The notes: a model not told the origin generated them from the sequence alone. A stretch of DNA of 64,000 nucleotides from Corynebacterium provencense (GCA_900049755.1 LT160593.1:713062-777061); one strand, 5' to 3'. Positions 31,364-42,362 are shown, counted from the stretch's first letter. A program made the numbers and translations.

Positions 31364-33445
31364 GTGACTCTCCCCCCGGAACTCGAATCCCGTACCGTCC
31401 GGCGCTACCCGGAGGACTGGACTGAGCTCGACACCCGGGCGGTCGACACCGCGCGAGTGCTCGCGGCAGACGCCGTCGAGAACTGCGGATCCGGCCATCC
31501 GGGCACCGCCATGTCTCTCGCTCCCCTGGCCTACACCCTCTACCAGCGTGTGCTGCGGCACGATCCCGCAGACCCCGCCTGGATCGGCCGTGACCGTTTC
31601 GTCCTCTCGGCAGGTCACAGTTCCCTCACCCAGTACATCCAGCTCTACCTGGGCGGATTCGGTCTGGAGCTCGACGACCTCAGGGCCCTGCGCACCTGGG
31701 GCTCCCTCACACCCGGTCACCCGGAGGTCGGGCACACCCCCGGGGTGGAGATCACCACCGGACCGCTCGGACAGGGCCTCGCGTCCGCCGTGGGTATGGC
31801 CATGGCCTCCCGCCGTGAGCGCGGGCTCTTCGACCCGGACGCCCCGGCCGGGGAGTCCCCTTTCGACCATCGCATCTACGTCATCGCCTCCGACGGTGAC
31901 CTCCAGGAGGGTGTCACGGCCGAGGCGTCCTCGCTTGCCGGCACCCAGCAGCTGGGGAACCTCATTGTCTTCTGGGACGACAACTCGATCTCCATCGAGG
32001 ACAACACCGACATCGCCTTCACCGAGGACGTCGTGGCCCGCTACGCCGCCTACGGCTGGCAGACCCTCGAGGCGGACGCCGAGGACGTCACCGCGATACT
32101 CGCCGCCGTGAAGGAGGCGCAGGCCGACACGGCCCGGCCGTCCTTCATCCGGATCCGGTCGGTCATCGGTTACCCCGCCCCCACCAAGATGAACACCGGC
32201 AGCGCCCACGGGGCGGCGCTCGGGGCCGACGAGGTCGCCGGTGTCAAGAAGATCCTTGGCTTCGACCCGGAGCAGAGCTTCGCCGTGGACGACGACGTCA
32301 TCGCCCACACCCGGCGACTGCGCGAGCGCGCGGCAACGGCACACGCAGACTGGCGGAAGGACTTCGACGCCTGGTCCTCGGAGAATCCGGACCGCCGTGA
32401 ACTCCTCGACAGGCTGAGCGAACGGCGTCTGCCGGAGGGCTTCGACGCCGACCTGCCGACCTGGCAGGCCGGGGAGAACCTGGCGACCCGCAAGGCGTCC
32501 GAGGCGGCCCTCCAGGCACTGGGTGCGACTCTTCCGGAACTGTGGGGAGGGTCGGCCGACCTCGCCGGGTCAACCAACACCATCATCAAGGGCTCCCCCT
32601 CCTTCGGACCGGTCTCGATCTCCACCGGGGCCTGGGACGCCGAGCCTTTCGGCCGTAATCTCCACTTCGGGATCCGGGAGCACGCCATGGGGGCGATCCT
32701 CAACGGCATCGCCCTGCACGGCGGCACCCGTCCCTACGGTGCGACATTCCTCCAGTTCTCCGACTACATGCGGGGCGCCGTCCGTCTCGGCGCCCTGATG
32801 GGCACGGACGTTTACTACGTCTGGACGCACGACTCCATCGGCCTCGGCGAGGACGGCCCCACCCACCAGCCGGTCGAGCACCTCGCGGCGCTGCGCGCGA
32901 TCCCGAATCTGTCGGTCATCCGTCCGGCGGACGCCAACGAGACTGCCGTGGCGTGGGCCGCTGCGCTGAAGGCCCCGGCCGCCCCGAAGGCACTGGTCCT
33001 CACCCGTCAGGGTGTCCCCGTCCTCGAGGGCACCGCCGACCTGGCCGCTGCGGGTGTCCCACGCGGCGCCTATGTGCTCGTCGAGTCCTCCACCGAGGTA
33101 CCGCAGGTGATCCTCCTGGCCACCGGTTCCGAAGTCCAGCTCGCCGTCGAGGCCGCTGCGACGCTGGAGGCCGGTGGAACGGGTACGCGGGTCGTCTCCG
33201 TTCCCTGCATGGAGTGGTTCGAGCAGCAGGACGCCGACTACCGGGAATCCGTGCTGCCCTCCGCTGTCACCGCCAGGGTCTCTGTCGAGGCCGGTATCGC
33301 GATGCCGTGGAAGGCCTACACCGGACTCGACGGTGTGAACATCTCACTCGAACACTTCGGTGCCTCCGCCGACTACAAGACCCTCTACCGCGAGTACGGC
33401 ATCACCGCCGACGCCGTGGTCGACGCCGCCCGTTCCCTCCTCTGA
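31364..33445 (+). CDS. tkt: Transketolase
   Basis: The 693-residue thiamine-diphosphate enzyme transfers two-carbon ketol units in the non-oxidative pentose phosphate pathway. Visible are [17 protein letters not shown] near the N-terminus, the TPP/Mg motif beginning [19 protein letters not shown] and ending FWDDN, the catalytic-region [19 protein letters not shown] and the substrate-binding [19 protein letters not shown]. It starts with GTG and is the first gene of the tkt-tal-zwf-opcA-pgl operon. Control of this operon in C. glutamicum includes several global regulators; I see no clear site here. Confidence 0.97.
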   Translation: MTLPPELESRTVRRYPEDWTELDTRAVDTARVLAADAVENCGSGHPGTAMSLAPLAYTLYQRVLRHDPADPAWIGRDRFVLSAGHSSLTQYIQLYLGGFGLELDDLRALRTWGSLTPGHPEVGHTPGVEITTGPLGQGLASAVGMAMASRRERGLFDPDAPAGESPFDHRIYVIASDGDLQEGVTAEASSLAGTQQLGNLIVFWDDNSISIEDNTDIAFTEDVVARYAAYGWQTLEADAEDVTAILAAVKEAQADTARPSFIRIRSVIGYPAPTKMNTGSAHGAALGADEVAGVKKILGFDPEQSFAVDDDVIAHTRRLRERAATAHADWRKDFDAWSSENPDRRELLDRLSERRLPEGFDADLPTWQAGENLATRKASEAALQALGATLPELWGGSADLAGSTNTIIKGSPSFGPVSISTGAWDAEPFGRNLHFGIREHAMGAILNGIALHGGTRPYGATFLQFSDYMRGAVRLGALMGTDVYYVWTHDSIGLGEDGPTHQPVEHLAALRAIPNLSVIRPADANETAVAWAAALKAPAAPKALVLTRQGVPVLEGTADLAAAGVPRGAYVLVESSTEVPQVILLATGSEVQLAVEAAATLEAGGTGTRVVSVPCMEWFEQQDADYRESVLPSAVTARVSVEAGIAMPWKAYTGLDGVNISLEHFGASADYKTLYREYGITADAVVDAARSLL

Positions 33446-33482
33446 TCCCGGTACACCCACCACTGAAAGCTGGTTCTTCCCG

Positions 33483-34583
33483 ATGACCTCCAACGCAGTA
33501 GCCGACCTCGCCGCCGCCGGGACGTCCGTCTGGCTCGACGACCTCTCCCGGGACCGCATCACCACCGGAAACCTCTCCGATCTCATCACCGACCGCGGCG
33601 TCGTCGGGGTGACGACCAACCCTGCCATCTTCGCGACGGCGATGTCGAAGGGGACCGCCTATGACGCCCAGATCGCCGAGCTCAAGGCTGCCGGCGCAGA
33701 CGTCAGCGAGGCCGTGTTCACCATGGCCGTCGACGATGTCCGTGACGCCTGTGACATTTTCACGGACACCTGGCGTGCCTCCGACGGCGTCGACGGGCGG
33801 GTGTCCATCGAAGTTGACCCGCGTCTCGCCGGCGATCCTGAGGAGACTGTCGCTCAGGCCAGGGCACTGTACGAACGTGTCGGCCGGGACAATGTCATGA
33901 TCAAGATCCCCGCCACGGAGGTGTGCCTGCCCGCGATCACCGAGGTCCTCGGTGCGGGCATCAGCGTCAACGTCACCCTGATCTTCAGTGTCGCACGCTA
34001 CCGCCGGGTCATCGAGGCCTTCCTGGCCGGTCTCGAGCTCGCGGAGGCCAACGGTCACGACCTGTCCACGATCCACTCCGTCGCGAGCTTCTTCGTCTCC
34101 CGCGTCGACACGGAGATCGACCGCAGGCTCGGTGAGATCGGCGGGGACGCCGCAGGTGCGCTCCTCGGCCGGGCCGGTGTGGCCAATGCACGGCTCGCCT
34201 ACCGCGCGTTCGGAGAGCTTCTGCTCGACAGTCCCCGTTGGCGTGACCTCGCCGCCCGGGGCGCACACATCCAACGTCCGCTGTGGGCGTCCACGTCGGT
34301 GAAGAACCCCGACTACCCGGACACCCTCTACGTCACGGAACTGGTCGGACCCCACACCGTGAACACGATGCCGGAGAACACGCTGGACGCCACCGTCGAC
34401 CATGCGGTGATCACCGGTGACACCCTGACCGGCACCTCCGATTCCGCGGCGGGGACTTTCCGGGCGCTCGAAGAGGTCGGTGTCGACCTGGACGACGTCT
34501 TCGAGGTTCTTGAGCGTGAGGGCGTCGAGAAGTTCGTCAGTTCCTGGACTGACCTGCTCGGTGTGATCGGGGCCCGCCTGTGA
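33483..34583 (+). CDS. tal: Transaldolase
   Basis: The 366-residue enzyme swaps three-carbon units between sedoheptulose 7-phosphate and glyceraldehyde 3-phosphate through a Schiff base. The catalytic lysine lies in NVMIKIPAT, with [26 protein letters not shown] and [13 protein letters not shown] as further family blocks. Length fits the long actinobacterial (type TalB4/gnd-linked) group. The ATG is 37 bases after the tkt stop. It overlaps the zwf start (GTGA). Confidence 0.96.
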   Translation: MTSNAVADLAAAGTSVWLDDLSRDRITTGNLSDLITDRGVVGVTTNPAIFATAMSKGTAYDAQIAELKAAGADVSEAVFTMAVDDVRDACDIFTDTWRASDGVDGRVSIEVDPRLAGDPEETVAQARALYERVGRDNVMIKIPATEVCLPAITEVLGAGISVNVTLIFSVARYRRVIEAFLAGLELAEANGHDLSTIHSVASFFVSRVDTEIDRRLGEIGGDAAGALLGRAGVANARLAYRAFGELLLDSPRWRDLAARGAHIQRPLWASTSVKNPDYPDTLYVTELVGPHTVNTMPENTLDATVDHAVITGDTLTGTSDSAAGTFRALEEVGVDLDDVFEVLEREGVEKFVSSWTDLLGVIGARL

Positions 34584-36097
34584 CGTCCAATCCTCTGCGC
34601 AACGCCGAGGACAGGCGTCTGCCCCGGATCGCCGGTCCGTGCGGTCTGGTGATTTTCGGCGTCACCGGTGATCTGGCCCGGAAGAAGCTCCTCCCTGCGG
34701 TCTACGACCTTGCCAACCGTGGTCTGCTCCCCGCAGGTTTCAGTCTCATCGGCTACGGCCGTCGGGACTGGACCAAGGAGGAGTTCGAGGCGGAGGTACT
34801 GTCCTCGGTCCGTGACCGGGCGCGTACCCCGTGGCGGGATTCGGTCTGGGACCAGCTCGCGGCCGGCATCCAGTTCGTCACCGGTGACTTCGTGACTGAC
34901 TCGGCCTTCGACCGTCTCGCGGAGATGACCCGCAGGATGGACTCCGAACGCGGTACCGCCGGGAACTGGGCCTACTACCTGTCAGTGCCGCCCCAGTACT
35001 TCTCCGACGTGTGCAACCAGCTCGAGCGGGCAGGCCTGGCCGACAGTTCCGGCGGTTGGCGGAGGGTCGTCATCGAGAAGCCTTTCGGCCACGACGAGGA
35101 GTCCGCCCGCGAGCTCAACCGGACCGTCAACGCGGTGTTCCCCGAGTCTTCGGTGTTCCGCATCGACCACTACCTGGGCAAGGAGACCGTCCAGAACATT
35201 CTGGTGCTCCGGTTCGCCAACCAGATCTTCGAGCCGCTGTTCAACTCCAGGTACATCGACCATGTACAGATCACCATGGCCGAGGACATCGGACTCGGCG
35301 GCCGTGCCGGCTACTACGACGGCATCGGTGCCGCCCGTGACGTGATGCAGAACCACCTCCTCCAGCTCCTGGCCCTCGTGGCCATGGAGGAGCCGGTCAC
35401 CTTCTCTCCTGCGGAACTGAAGGCCGAGAAACTCAAGGTCCTGAAGGCGACACGGGCCCTGGGACCGTTCACCCAGACCACTGCCCGCGGCCAGTACACC
35501 GCAGGCTGGCAGGGTTCGGAGTTCGTGCCCGGTCTTCGCGAGGAGGCCGGTTTCGACCCGGAGTCAGGTACGGAGACGTACGCGGCCGCGACGTTCGGGA
35601 TCAACTCCCGACGCTGGGCCGGTGTGCCGTTCTACCTGCGGACCGGGAAGAGACTCGGACGCCGCGTGACAGAGATCGCCCTGGTGTTCAAGTCTGCCCC
35701 GCACCAGTCCTTCACCGAGGCACAGACACAGACCCAGGCGGACAATGTCCTGGTGATCAGGGTGCAGCCCGATGAGGGTGTGCTGCTGAGATTCGGGTCG
35801 AAGGTACCGGGTTCGGCGATGGACGTCCGTGACGTGAACATGGACTTCTCCTATTCCGAGGCTTTCACCGAGCAGTCCCCCGAGGCCTACGAGCGTCTCA
35901 TCCTCGACGCGATGCTCGATGAGGCGAGCCTCTTCCCCACCAACGAAGAGGTGGAAGAGTCCTGGCGCATCCTTGACCCGGTACTGGACTTCTGGGCGGG
36001 AGCCGGGAGACCGGAGGACTACCCTGCCGGCACCTGGGGCCCCGAGGGCGCCGACCGGATGCTGGAACGCTTCGACAGAGCTTGGAGGAGACCGTGA
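34580..36097 (+). CDS. zwf: Glucose-6-phosphate 1-dehydrogenase
   Basis: The 505-residue enzyme catalyses the first step of the oxidative pentose phosphate pathway and supplies NADPH. The nucleotide-binding motif is [16 protein letters not shown] near residue 30, and the substrate/active-site motif RIDHYLGKE carries the catalytic histidine pair. The GTG start overlaps the tal stop, and the end overlaps opcA, so the whole operon is coupled. In actinobacteria the enzyme depends on OpcA as partner subunit. Confidence 0.97.
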   Translation: MTSNPLRNAEDRRLPRIAGPCGLVIFGVTGDLARKKLLPAVYDLANRGLLPAGFSLIGYGRRDWTKEEFEAEVLSSVRDRARTPWRDSVWDQLAAGIQFVTGDFVTDSAFDRLAEMTRRMDSERGTAGNWAYYLSVPPQYFSDVCNQLERAGLADSSGGWRRVVIEKPFGHDEESARELNRTVNAVFPESSVFRIDHYLGKETVQNILVLRFANQIFEPLFNSRYIDHVQITMAEDIGLGGRAGYYDGIGAARDVMQNHLLQLLALVAMEEPVTFSPAELKAEKLKVLKATRALGPFTQTTARGQYTAGWQGSEFVPGLREEAGFDPESGTETYAAATFGINSRRWAGVPFYLRTGKRLGRRVTEIALVFKSAPHQSFTEAQTQTQADNVLVIRVQPDEGVLLRFGSKVPGSAMDVRDVNMDFSYSEAFTEQSPEAYERLILDAMLDEASLFPTNEEVEESWRILDPVLDFWAGAGRPEDYPAGTWGPEGADRMLERFDRAWRRP

Positions 36098-37263
36098 CAT
36101 CCGGTGACTTTCCCGTGGACAGGACCCGGCACATGACCGGACACGAGACAGAAAACATCTCCGGCACCGCCGGCACACCCGCTCCCCCACGCGACGCCGC
36201 GAAGACACCGCCGACGGCGGATCCCGTCGCGGCCCCCGCTGATGAAGTCCGCACTGACGGCGGCGTGAACCTGGGCAGGACCAGCACGCACCGCATCGAG
36301 AAGACACTCCGTGCCCTCAGGGAACAGCGTGGTGAGGTCGCCACCGGACGCGTACTGACCCTCATCGTCTCCGTGCGTTCCGAAGAGGATCTTCCCTCGG
36401 TCGTCCGCGGCGCCAATGAGGCGGCCCGTGAGCACCCTGCGCGGGTGATCGTCGTGGTGCACGACAGGACCACCGACGAAGTCTTCCTCGACGCGGAACT
36501 CTATGTGGGCGGGGACGCGGGAGCCGCCGAGGTCATCCTCATGCGTCTCCACGGTGAGCTGGCCGACCACGCGGACGCCGTGGTCACCCCCCTGCTTCTG
36601 CCGGACACCCCGGTGGTGGTCTGGTGGCCGTTCACCTCGCCCCGCAATCCTGCCGGGGACGCCCTCGGCACTCTCGCGACCCGGCGCATCACCGACTCTT
36701 TCTCGGACGCCGCGGCCGGGAAGGGGACGAAGGCCATCTTCCGTCGGCGTATCGGATACTCGCCGGGTGATTCCGACCTGGTGTGGAGCCGTGTCACTCC
36801 CTGGCGGGGACTCCTGTCAAGTGCCATGGACCAGCGCGACGGCGAGACTGTCACCGCCGTGGAGATCACGGGGCCTGCGGAGGACCCGGCCGTCGACATC
36901 GCGGCCGGCTGGCTGGCCGACCGGCTCGATGCCCCTGTGACACGCCTGTCGGGCAGTGCCCCTGCGGTTCCTCTTGACGCGGACGGGTTTCCCACCGCGC
37001 CGGTTGAACGGGTGGTCCTCCATTTCGACGCCGATGATCTGGTCATGGAGGTTGTCGACCACCGCACGGTCCGTATCCTCAACGGGGGAACGGAGAATCT
37101 GGTGACCCTGCACCGCAGGACCCTCGGCGAATGCCTTGCCGAGGAACTGCGGCACCTGGAACCTGACACCGCGTTCGGCGACGCCCTCCACGGACTGCCC
37201 CGGGTGACCGTCGCCGCCGACGGGCCCGGTCACGCCCCGTCTGTTCAGGAGAGTGCGCGGTGA
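36094..37263 (+). CDS. opcA: Glucose-6-phosphate dehydrogenase assembly protein OpcA
   Basis: OpcA binds Zwf and is needed for its full activity and redox control. The 389-residue product has the family blocks GRVLTLIVSV, ANEAAREHPARVIVVV, VTPLLLPDTPVVVWWP and TRLSGSAPAVP. The first 65 residues, rich in Pro, Ala and Thr, precede the usual start of the domain (HRIEKTLRALREQ) and make this OpcA about 70 residues longer than in C. glutamicum. The GTG overlapping the zwf stop was taken as start; a shorter version from an internal start cannot be excluded. It overlaps the pgl start. Confidence 0.93.
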   Translation: MTSGDFPVDRTRHMTGHETENISGTAGTPAPPRDAAKTPPTADPVAAPADEVRTDGGVNLGRTSTHRIEKTLRALREQRGEVATGRVLTLIVSVRSEEDLPSVVRGANEAAREHPARVIVVVHDRTTDEVFLDAELYVGGDAGAAEVILMRLHGELADHADAVVTPLLLPDTPVVVWWPFTSPRNPAGDALGTLATRRITDSFSDAAAGKGTKAIFRRRIGYSPGDSDLVWSRVTPWRGLLSSAMDQRDGETVTAVEITGPAEDPAVDIAAGWLADRLDAPVTRLSGSAPAVPLDADGFPTAPVERVVLHFDADDLVMEVVDHRTVRILNGGTENLVTLHRRTLGECLAEELRHLEPDTAFGDALHGLPRVTVAADGPGHAPSVQESAR

Positions 37264-38105
37264 GTGCGGAGGCTTCTCCTGTGCCTGCGGAATGCGTGGT
37301 GTGGCAGAACCGGGACGACCTGGTTTCCGGTGTGGCCCGCCGGATGGTCGAACTCATCGCCTCGGTACAGCAGGGTGGCGGTGTGGGGGGGGTCCACGGG
37401 CCGGACGGTTACGCCCGTGTCGTCCTCACCGGCGGTGGGGCGGGTATCGGCGTCCTGTCTGAACTGGCGGCGCTGGACCGTGCCGCACGGGCGGTGGCGG
37501 ACTCCTTCCCCGTCGTTGCCGTGGACTGGAGCAGGGTCCACGTCTTCTTCGGCGATGAACGGTACGTGCCGGCCGACGACCCGGAGCGTAACGAGGGGCA
37601 GGCGGACGCCGCGTTGCTGTCACACGTCGGCATCCCCGCGGAGAATGTGCACCGGTACGCGGTGCCGGCCGGGGACGAGGACCCTGCCGGGCCCGGGCTC
37701 GACCGCGCCGCGCAGGAATACTCACAGTGCCTGGAGCGTTTCGCCCCGGAAGGATTCGACCTCCATCTGCTGGGCATGGGACCGGAGGGGCATGTGAACT
37801 CCCTGTTCCCCGGCACGGCGGAACTGACCTCGGAGCGGTCGGTGGTTCCGGTGAGGAACTGTCCCAAGCCCCCGCCCGAGCGGGTTTCGCTGACGCTGGC
37901 CGAGGTCCGTCGTGCCCGTCAGGTGTGGCTGCTGGTGTGCGGTTCCGCCAAAAAAGAGGCCGCGGGTCACGCGGTCTCCGGTGATGATCCTGCCGGGTGG
38001 CCGGCGGCCGGGGCGCGGGGGTCGGTGTCGACGGTCGTCCATGTCGACGCGGACGCGGCGCCGGACACGGTACCGGGGCCGGCTAAGGTCCGTCAGACCC
38101 CGTAG
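37260..38105 (+). CDS. pgl: 6-Phosphogluconolactonase (DevB type)
   Basis: The 281-residue enzyme hydrolyses 6-phosphogluconolactone to 6-phosphogluconate. Family blocks: VVLTGGGAGIGVLSELA (substrate phosphate), HVFFGDERYVP with its catalytic-site Asp/Glu, HRY, FDLHLLGMGPEGHVNSLFPG with the conserved histidine, and RVSLTLAEVRRA. It is the last gene of the pentose-phosphate operon. The GTG start overlaps the opcA stop, and the 3' end overlaps the convergent secG by 13 bases. Confidence 0.94.
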   Translation: MSAEASPVPAECVVWQNRDDLVSGVARRMVELIASVQQGGGVGGVHGPDGYARVVLTGGGAGIGVLSELAALDRAARAVADSFPVVAVDWSRVHVFFGDERYVPADDPERNEGQADAALLSHVGIPAENVHRYAVPAGDEDPAGPGLDRAAQEYSQCLERFAPEGFDLHLLGMGPEGHVNSLFPGTAELTSERSVVPVRNCPKPPPERVSLTLAEVRRARQVWLLVCGSAKKEAAGHAVSGDDPAGWPAAGARGSVSTVVHVDADAAPDTVPGPAKVRQTP

Positions 38106-38329
38106 TTGAGGGCGAGGTTCAGGCCGATGACGGCGAGGACCCAGATGACGGCGGTGGCGATCGTGAGCCGGTCGAGGTTCTTCTCCACGACGGTGGAGCC
38201 TGAGAGGCTGGACTGCATTCCCCCGCCGAAAAGGGTGGACAGGCCGCCTCCCTTACCCTTGTGGAGGAGCACGGACAGTCCCATGAGGAGACTGGTGAGC
38301 ACCAGAACAATCTGGAGGGTGAGAATCAC
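38093..38329 (-). CDS. secG: Preprotein translocase subunit SecG
   Basis: The 78-residue subunit of the SecYEG channel has the expected two membrane segments (about residues 2-22 and 55-75) joined by a cytoplasmic loop with the diagnostic LLHKGKGGGLSTLFGGGMQSSLSGSTVVEKNLDR region (shown here in part: GKGGGLSTLFGGG). It follows ppc by 167 bases on the same strand, the usual order in corynebacteria. Confidence 0.93.
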   Translation of the reverse strand: MILTLQIVLVLTSLLMGLSVLLHKGKGGGLSTLFGGGMQSSLSGSTVVEKNLDRLTIATAVIWVLAVIGLNLALNYGV

Positions 38330-38495
38330 GGGGTCTTCTGCCTAACGTCGGTCGGGTCACGGTGGACGGCCACGACCCGGGGGCCGTGGACAACTCCACG
38401 TATTCTAGCACCAGGGACCGCGGGTGCAGTCCTCCCGCTGCCGGGGTGTCCGCCGCCGGGCTGTCCCCGGGACCTGCTGTCAGACGTGCCGGAGT

Positions 38496-41396
38496 CTACC
38501 CGGAGTTCCGCAGCCCGGTGGCGAGCCCGTTCATCGTCAACCGGATACCGTCGAGAACGTCCTCCGACCTGTCCCCTGCCCGGTACCGGCGCAACAGTTC
38601 GACCTGCAGGAGGTTCAACGGGATGAGGTAAGGGAACCGGTTGCGCATCGACACCGCCAGCCCGGGGTTGTCGTCGAGGAGGCTTTCGGTACCCGTGACT
38701 CTGACGTACATGTCCAGGGTCAGCCGGAATTCGTCGACGATCGCGGTGTAGATCCGTCGGGCACTGTCCGGGTCGGCGACCAGCCCGGCGTAGAGCCGGG
38801 CCACAGACAGGTCCGCTTTGGCCATCACCTGGGCCATGTTGGACATCACGGAGCGGAAGAACGGCCAGTCCCGGTGGAGTTCACGCAGGTAGCTGAGACG
38901 TTCGGCGTCACCCTCCGTCCAGTCCCTCAGTGCCGATCCCACCCCGTACCACCCCGGGAGCATGACCCTCGACTGTGACCATGACAGGACCCAGGGGATG
39001 GCACGCAGATCGGCGATGCTGCTGGTCTGCTTCCGCGAGCTGGGACGGGAACCGATGTTGAGGTTCCCGATCTCGGCCAACGGTGTCGACGAGGTGAAGT
39101 AGGAGATGAATCCCGGGTCGTCGTGCATGAGTGCCGAATAGGTCTCCCGGGAGCTCGCGGCCAGCGCCCGCATCGTCGCGTAGGCGCGGTCGGGGTCGCG
39201 GATCCGGTCGACCGGCAGCAGGCTCGCCTCCAGGGTCGCCGAGACCAGGGCCTCCAGGTTCCTCCGTGCCACCGAGGGGACCCCGTACTTCGCGGAGATG
39301 ATCTCCCCCTGCTCGGTGATCCTCACACTGCCCTGGACTGCACCTTCCGGCTGGGCGAGGATAGCCTCGTGGCTGGGCCCGCCGCCACGACCTACAGTTC
39401 CGCCTCTCCCGTGGAAGAGGCGCAGGCCCAGTCCGGCCTCCCGGGAGGCTGCGACGAGGGCGAGCTCGGCGTCATAGAGTGCCCAGTTCGCGGCGAGGTA
39501 TCCGCCGTCCTTGTTGGAGTCGGAGTAGCCGAGCATGACCTCCTGAACTCCGTCGCGGTGGGTGACGACGTAGTCACGGTAGAAGTCCAGCTGCCACAGG
39601 GCGGTCATCACGGACGCCCCGGCGTCAAGGTCGTCGATGGTCTCGAACAGGGGGATCACGTCGACTGCCCCGCTGAGGACGCCGTCGTCGACCCTGACCA
39701 GCCCGACCTCCTTGAGCAGGAGGAACGGTTCGAGGATGTCCGAGACGGAGGACGCCATGGAGATGATGCAGTGCGGGACCACCTCGGGGCCGAACTTGGT
39801 GGCGGCGGAGGCCGCGGCCCGGAATATCCCCAGTTCCCTCGCGGTGACCTCGCTCCACTGTGCCGAGGGGTCGGACAGCGGGCGCGGGGTGTGCAGTTCC
39901 TTGGTCAGCAGTGTGACCTTGTCCTGTTCACCCAGTGCCGCGTAGTTGTCGGTCACTCCTGCCCGTGCCAGCATCTCGGTGAGGACCGCTTCGAAGCTCT
40001 CGGAGTTCTGGCGGAGGTCCAGTGCGCTGAGCCGGAAACCGAAGGTGCGCAGTCCGCTGATCACTGTCGCGAGTCTGTGGTCGGCGATGATTCCGTCGTT
40101 CGAGGCGCGGAGGGAGCGGTCGACAACTCCAAGGTCGGTGAGGGCGTCCGCGACTGCCGCATAGGGGCGGTGACCGTCGGCCAGTCGTGGCGGTACGGCG
40201 TCCTCCCCCAGTGCTGTCGTGGCCGTGGCTGCGAGCCTGCCGCGGATGCCGTGCACCGCCCTGCGGTAGGGTTCGTCGGCCCGGGAGGGGACGTCGTCGT
40301 TGCCACGGTCGGCGAGTTCCGTGAGCTCGGGGAGGACGTCGGTGAGCCGGGTGGACAGGCTCAGTTCATGCTCCAGTTTCCCGAGTTCGTCGAGGTACCA
40401 GGTGAACACTGTCTGGGCGGCCCTGTCCGTGGCGTACCGGACGGTGTCTCCGGTGACGTAGGGGTTGCCGTCGTGGTCGCCCCCGATCCAGGATCCGGGC
40501 CGCAGTACCGGGGTGTCCGGCACCCCGGGACCGTAGATTTCCCGGAGTGTCCCGCTGATCTTCAGGTTGAGCAGCGGTATCTCCCGGAGGAGGCTGATGG
40601 TGTAGTAGCGCAGTCCGACGTTGATCTCGTCTTCGATCCGGGGACGGGCCGAGCGGATCAGGGCGGTCTGCCAGAGGATGGTGACGCGGCGGCGGATGTC
40701 ACGGTCGATGTCGGTGAGGATCACGTCACTGCTGGCGGTGCGTCCGGCTGCGATGATCCTGCCCCGCTCCCGCATGAGGCGGGTGATGTCGGCCTGCACG
40801 TCGAAGACGGTGCGGCGGCGGGTCTCGGTGGGGTGGGCGGTGAGGACGGGGGCGACGTAGGCGTGCTCCATGACCTCGGTGACCCGGTCTGCGGTGACCC
40901 CGCTGTCGGAAAGGGTGCGCCAGGTCGCGGCCAGCGTTGCTGCGGGGGGTGGGTCACCACGTTCGGCGAGGTGGTCGCGGACCCGCTCCTCGTGGAGGTC
41001 CTCTGCGAGGTTGGCGAGCAGCGCGAAATGGCTGAATGCCCTGATGACCGGCAGTGCGCGGTCTGCGGGGATGTCGCGGAGCCTGTCCGCCAGGTCGCTG
41101 ACGGGGGTGCTGCCCTGACGGATGGAGAAGGACGCCCTGCGCGCCGACTCCACCAGGTCGAAGACCGCCTCCCCCTCCTGTTCCCGGATGACGTCACCGA
41201 GGATCGCCCCGAGGTAGCGGATGTCCTGCCGTACACCGGGGACGATCTCCGGGGTGTCCACGTCCGGGGGGACGACCGGGACGGCTGTGCCGGGGACGGT
41301 CTGCCGGGCCGGGGTGTCCCGTCCGGCGTTGTGACCGTCACTGTTCCCGGCGTTGTCGTCAGTTGCGGACGGTGTCGTGGAGTCCATGACAGCCAT
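38496..41396 (-). CDS. ppc: Phosphoenolpyruvate carboxylase
   Basis: The 966-residue anaplerotic enzyme makes oxaloacetate from PEP and bicarbonate. The first catalytic histidine lies in VAPVLTAHPTETRRRT, and the second active-site region contains LFHGRGGTVGRGGGPSHEAI; the QRKQT-like loop appears as SRPSSRKQTSSIADLRAIPW. The C-terminus ends NGLATGLRNSG, near the expected allosteric end. The first 45 residues, rich in Asp, Pro and Val, form an extension. ATG at 41396 or 41387 may be the start. A tandem repeat array lies directly upstream. Confidence 0.96.
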   Translation of the reverse strand: MAVMDSTTPSATDDNAGNSDGHNAGRDTPARQTVPGTAVPVVPPDVDTPEIVPGVRQDIRYLGAILGDVIREQEGEAVFDLVESARRASFSIRQGSTPVSDLADRLRDIPADRALPVIRAFSHFALLANLAEDLHEERVRDHLAERGDPPPAATLAATWRTLSDSGVTADRVTEVMEHAYVAPVLTAHPTETRRRTVFDVQADITRLMRERGRIIAAGRTASSDVILTDIDRDIRRRVTILWQTALIRSARPRIEDEINVGLRYYTISLLREIPLLNLKISGTLREIYGPGVPDTPVLRPGSWIGGDHDGNPYVTGDTVRYATDRAAQTVFTWYLDELGKLEHELSLSTRLTDVLPELTELADRGNDDVPSRADEPYRRAVHGIRGRLAATATTALGEDAVPPRLADGHRPYAAVADALTDLGVVDRSLRASNDGIIADHRLATVISGLRTFGFRLSALDLRQNSESFEAVLTEMLARAGVTDNYAALGEQDKVTLLTKELHTPRPLSDPSAQWSEVTARELGIFRAAASAATKFGPEVVPHCIISMASSVSDILEPFLLLKEVGLVRVDDGVLSGAVDVIPLFETIDDLDAGASVMTALWQLDFYRDYVVTHRDGVQEVMLGYSDSNKDGGYLAANWALYDAELALVAASREAGLGLRLFHGRGGTVGRGGGPSHEAILAQPEGAVQGSVRITEQGEIISAKYGVPSVARRNLEALVSATLEASLLPVDRIRDPDRAYATMRALAASSRETYSALMHDDPGFISYFTSSTPLAEIGNLNIGSRPSSRKQTSSIADLRAIPWVLSWSQSRVMLPGWYGVGSALRDWTEGDAERLSYLRELHRDWPFFRSVMSNMAQVMAKADLSVARLYAGLVADPDSARRIYTAIVDEFRLTLDMYVRVTGTESLLDDNPGLAVSMRNRFPYLIPLNLLQVELLRRYRAGDRSEDVLDGIRLTMNGLATGLRNSG

Positions 41397-41466
41397 TGTG
41401 CCGTCTGACGGCCGGCCCCGCAGAACGGACGGGACCCGGGTCAGGTGGCCGGTGGCAGGACCGTGG

Positions 41467-41580
41467 CTGTCAGGCCCCGCGGTGGGTCACCGCTGTCAGG
41501 CCCCGCGGTGGGTCACCGCTGTCGGGCCCCGCGGTGGGTCACCGCTGTCGGGCCCCGCGGTGGGTCACCACTGTCAGGCT
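41467..41580. repeat. 26-bp tandem repeat (minisatellite), 4 copies plus a partial fifth
   Basis: The unit CTGTCAGGCCCCGCGGTGGG plus TCACCG occurs at 41467, 41493, 41519 and 41545. Copies 1 and 2 have A at position 6, copies 3 and 4 have G, and copy 4 ends in A. A fifth begins at 41571 and runs into the tpiA stop codon. The array fills most of the tpiA-ppc gap, ending 70 bases before the ppc start. Each unit contains the short palindrome GGTG-GGT-CACC. Confidence 0.93.
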
Positions 41581-42362
41581 TTGGCCGCTGCGGCGCACAG
41601 GCGGGCGAACTCCTCACCGTCGAGGCTCGCGCCGCCGACGAGGGCTCCGTCGACGTCCGGCTGGCTGATGATCTCGGCGACGGTCCCGGTTTTCACGGAA
41701 CCCCCGTAGAGGATCCGCACCGTCGATGCGACCGACTCCCCACCCAGTTCGGCGAGGACCCCACGCACGGCGTGGCAGACCTCCTGGGCGTCCCCTGAGG
41801 AAGCCACTCTGCCCGTACCGATGGCCCACACCGGCTCATAGGCGATCACGAGGTCGCCCAGACGGGACTCCGGCACCCCGGCGAGGGAGGCCCTGGTCTG
41901 CTCCGAGACGAAGGCGACATGCTCGCCCGCCTCCCTGGTCTCGAGGGACTCTCCGACGCAGACGACCGGTGACAGCCCGGCACCCAGGGCTGCGACGGCC
42001 TTGGCTGAGACGGTGGCGTCATCTTCGGAGTGGTATCTCCGACGTTCGGAATGGCCGACGATGACCCAGCTGCAGCCCAGTTTCGCCAGCATCGACGCGG
42101 ACACCTCTCCGGTGTAGGCGCCGGACCCGTGGGCGGAGACGTCCTGGGCACCGTAGGTCAGCGGAATCCTGTCCCCGTCGACGAGAGTCTGCACACTGCG
42201 GATGTCGGTGAAAGGAGGCATGACTGCGACGTCGACATGGTCGTAGTAGTCGCGGGGCAGGGCGAAGTCCAGCTTCTGGACCAGCTGGAGAGCCTCCAGG
42301 TGGTTGAGGTTCATCTTCCAGTTGCCGGCGATGAACGGGGTGCGCTTACCGGTGGTGGTCAT
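41574..42362 (-). CDS. tpiA: Triose-phosphate isomerase
   Basis: The 262-residue TIM-barrel enzyme interconverts the triose phosphates. Catalytic residues are in [10 protein letters not shown] (Lys), [12 protein letters not shown] (His) and [12 protein letters not shown] (Glu), with the phosphate-binding end [10 protein letters not shown] and GALVGGASL. The start overlaps the pgk stop by four bases. Last gene of gapA-pgk-tpiA; its stop codon lies inside the partial fifth repeat copy. Confidence 0.97.
   Translation of the reverse strand: MTTTGKRTPFIAGNWKMNLNHLEALQLVQKLDFALPRDYYDHVDVAVMPPFTDIRSVQTLVDGDRIPLTYGAQDVSAHGSGAYTGEVSASMLAKLGCSWVIVGHSERRRYHSEDDATVSAKAVAALGAGLSPVVCVGESLETREAGEHVAFVSEQTRASLAGVPESRLGDLVIAYEPVWAIGTGRVASSGDAQEVCHAVRGVLAELGGESVASTVRILYGGSVKTGTVAEIISQPDVDGALVGGASLDGEEFARLCAAAAKA

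Noticed and set aside
41467..41580. CRISPR array
   Set aside because: Units are directly adjacent without spacers, and no cas genes are nearby; it is a simple tandem repeat.
41396..41709. Open frames through the 26-bp repeats encoding Gly/Pro-rich repeats
   Set aside because: They overlap tpiA in antisense and lack a start signal; the DNA repeat itself explains the periodic peptide.
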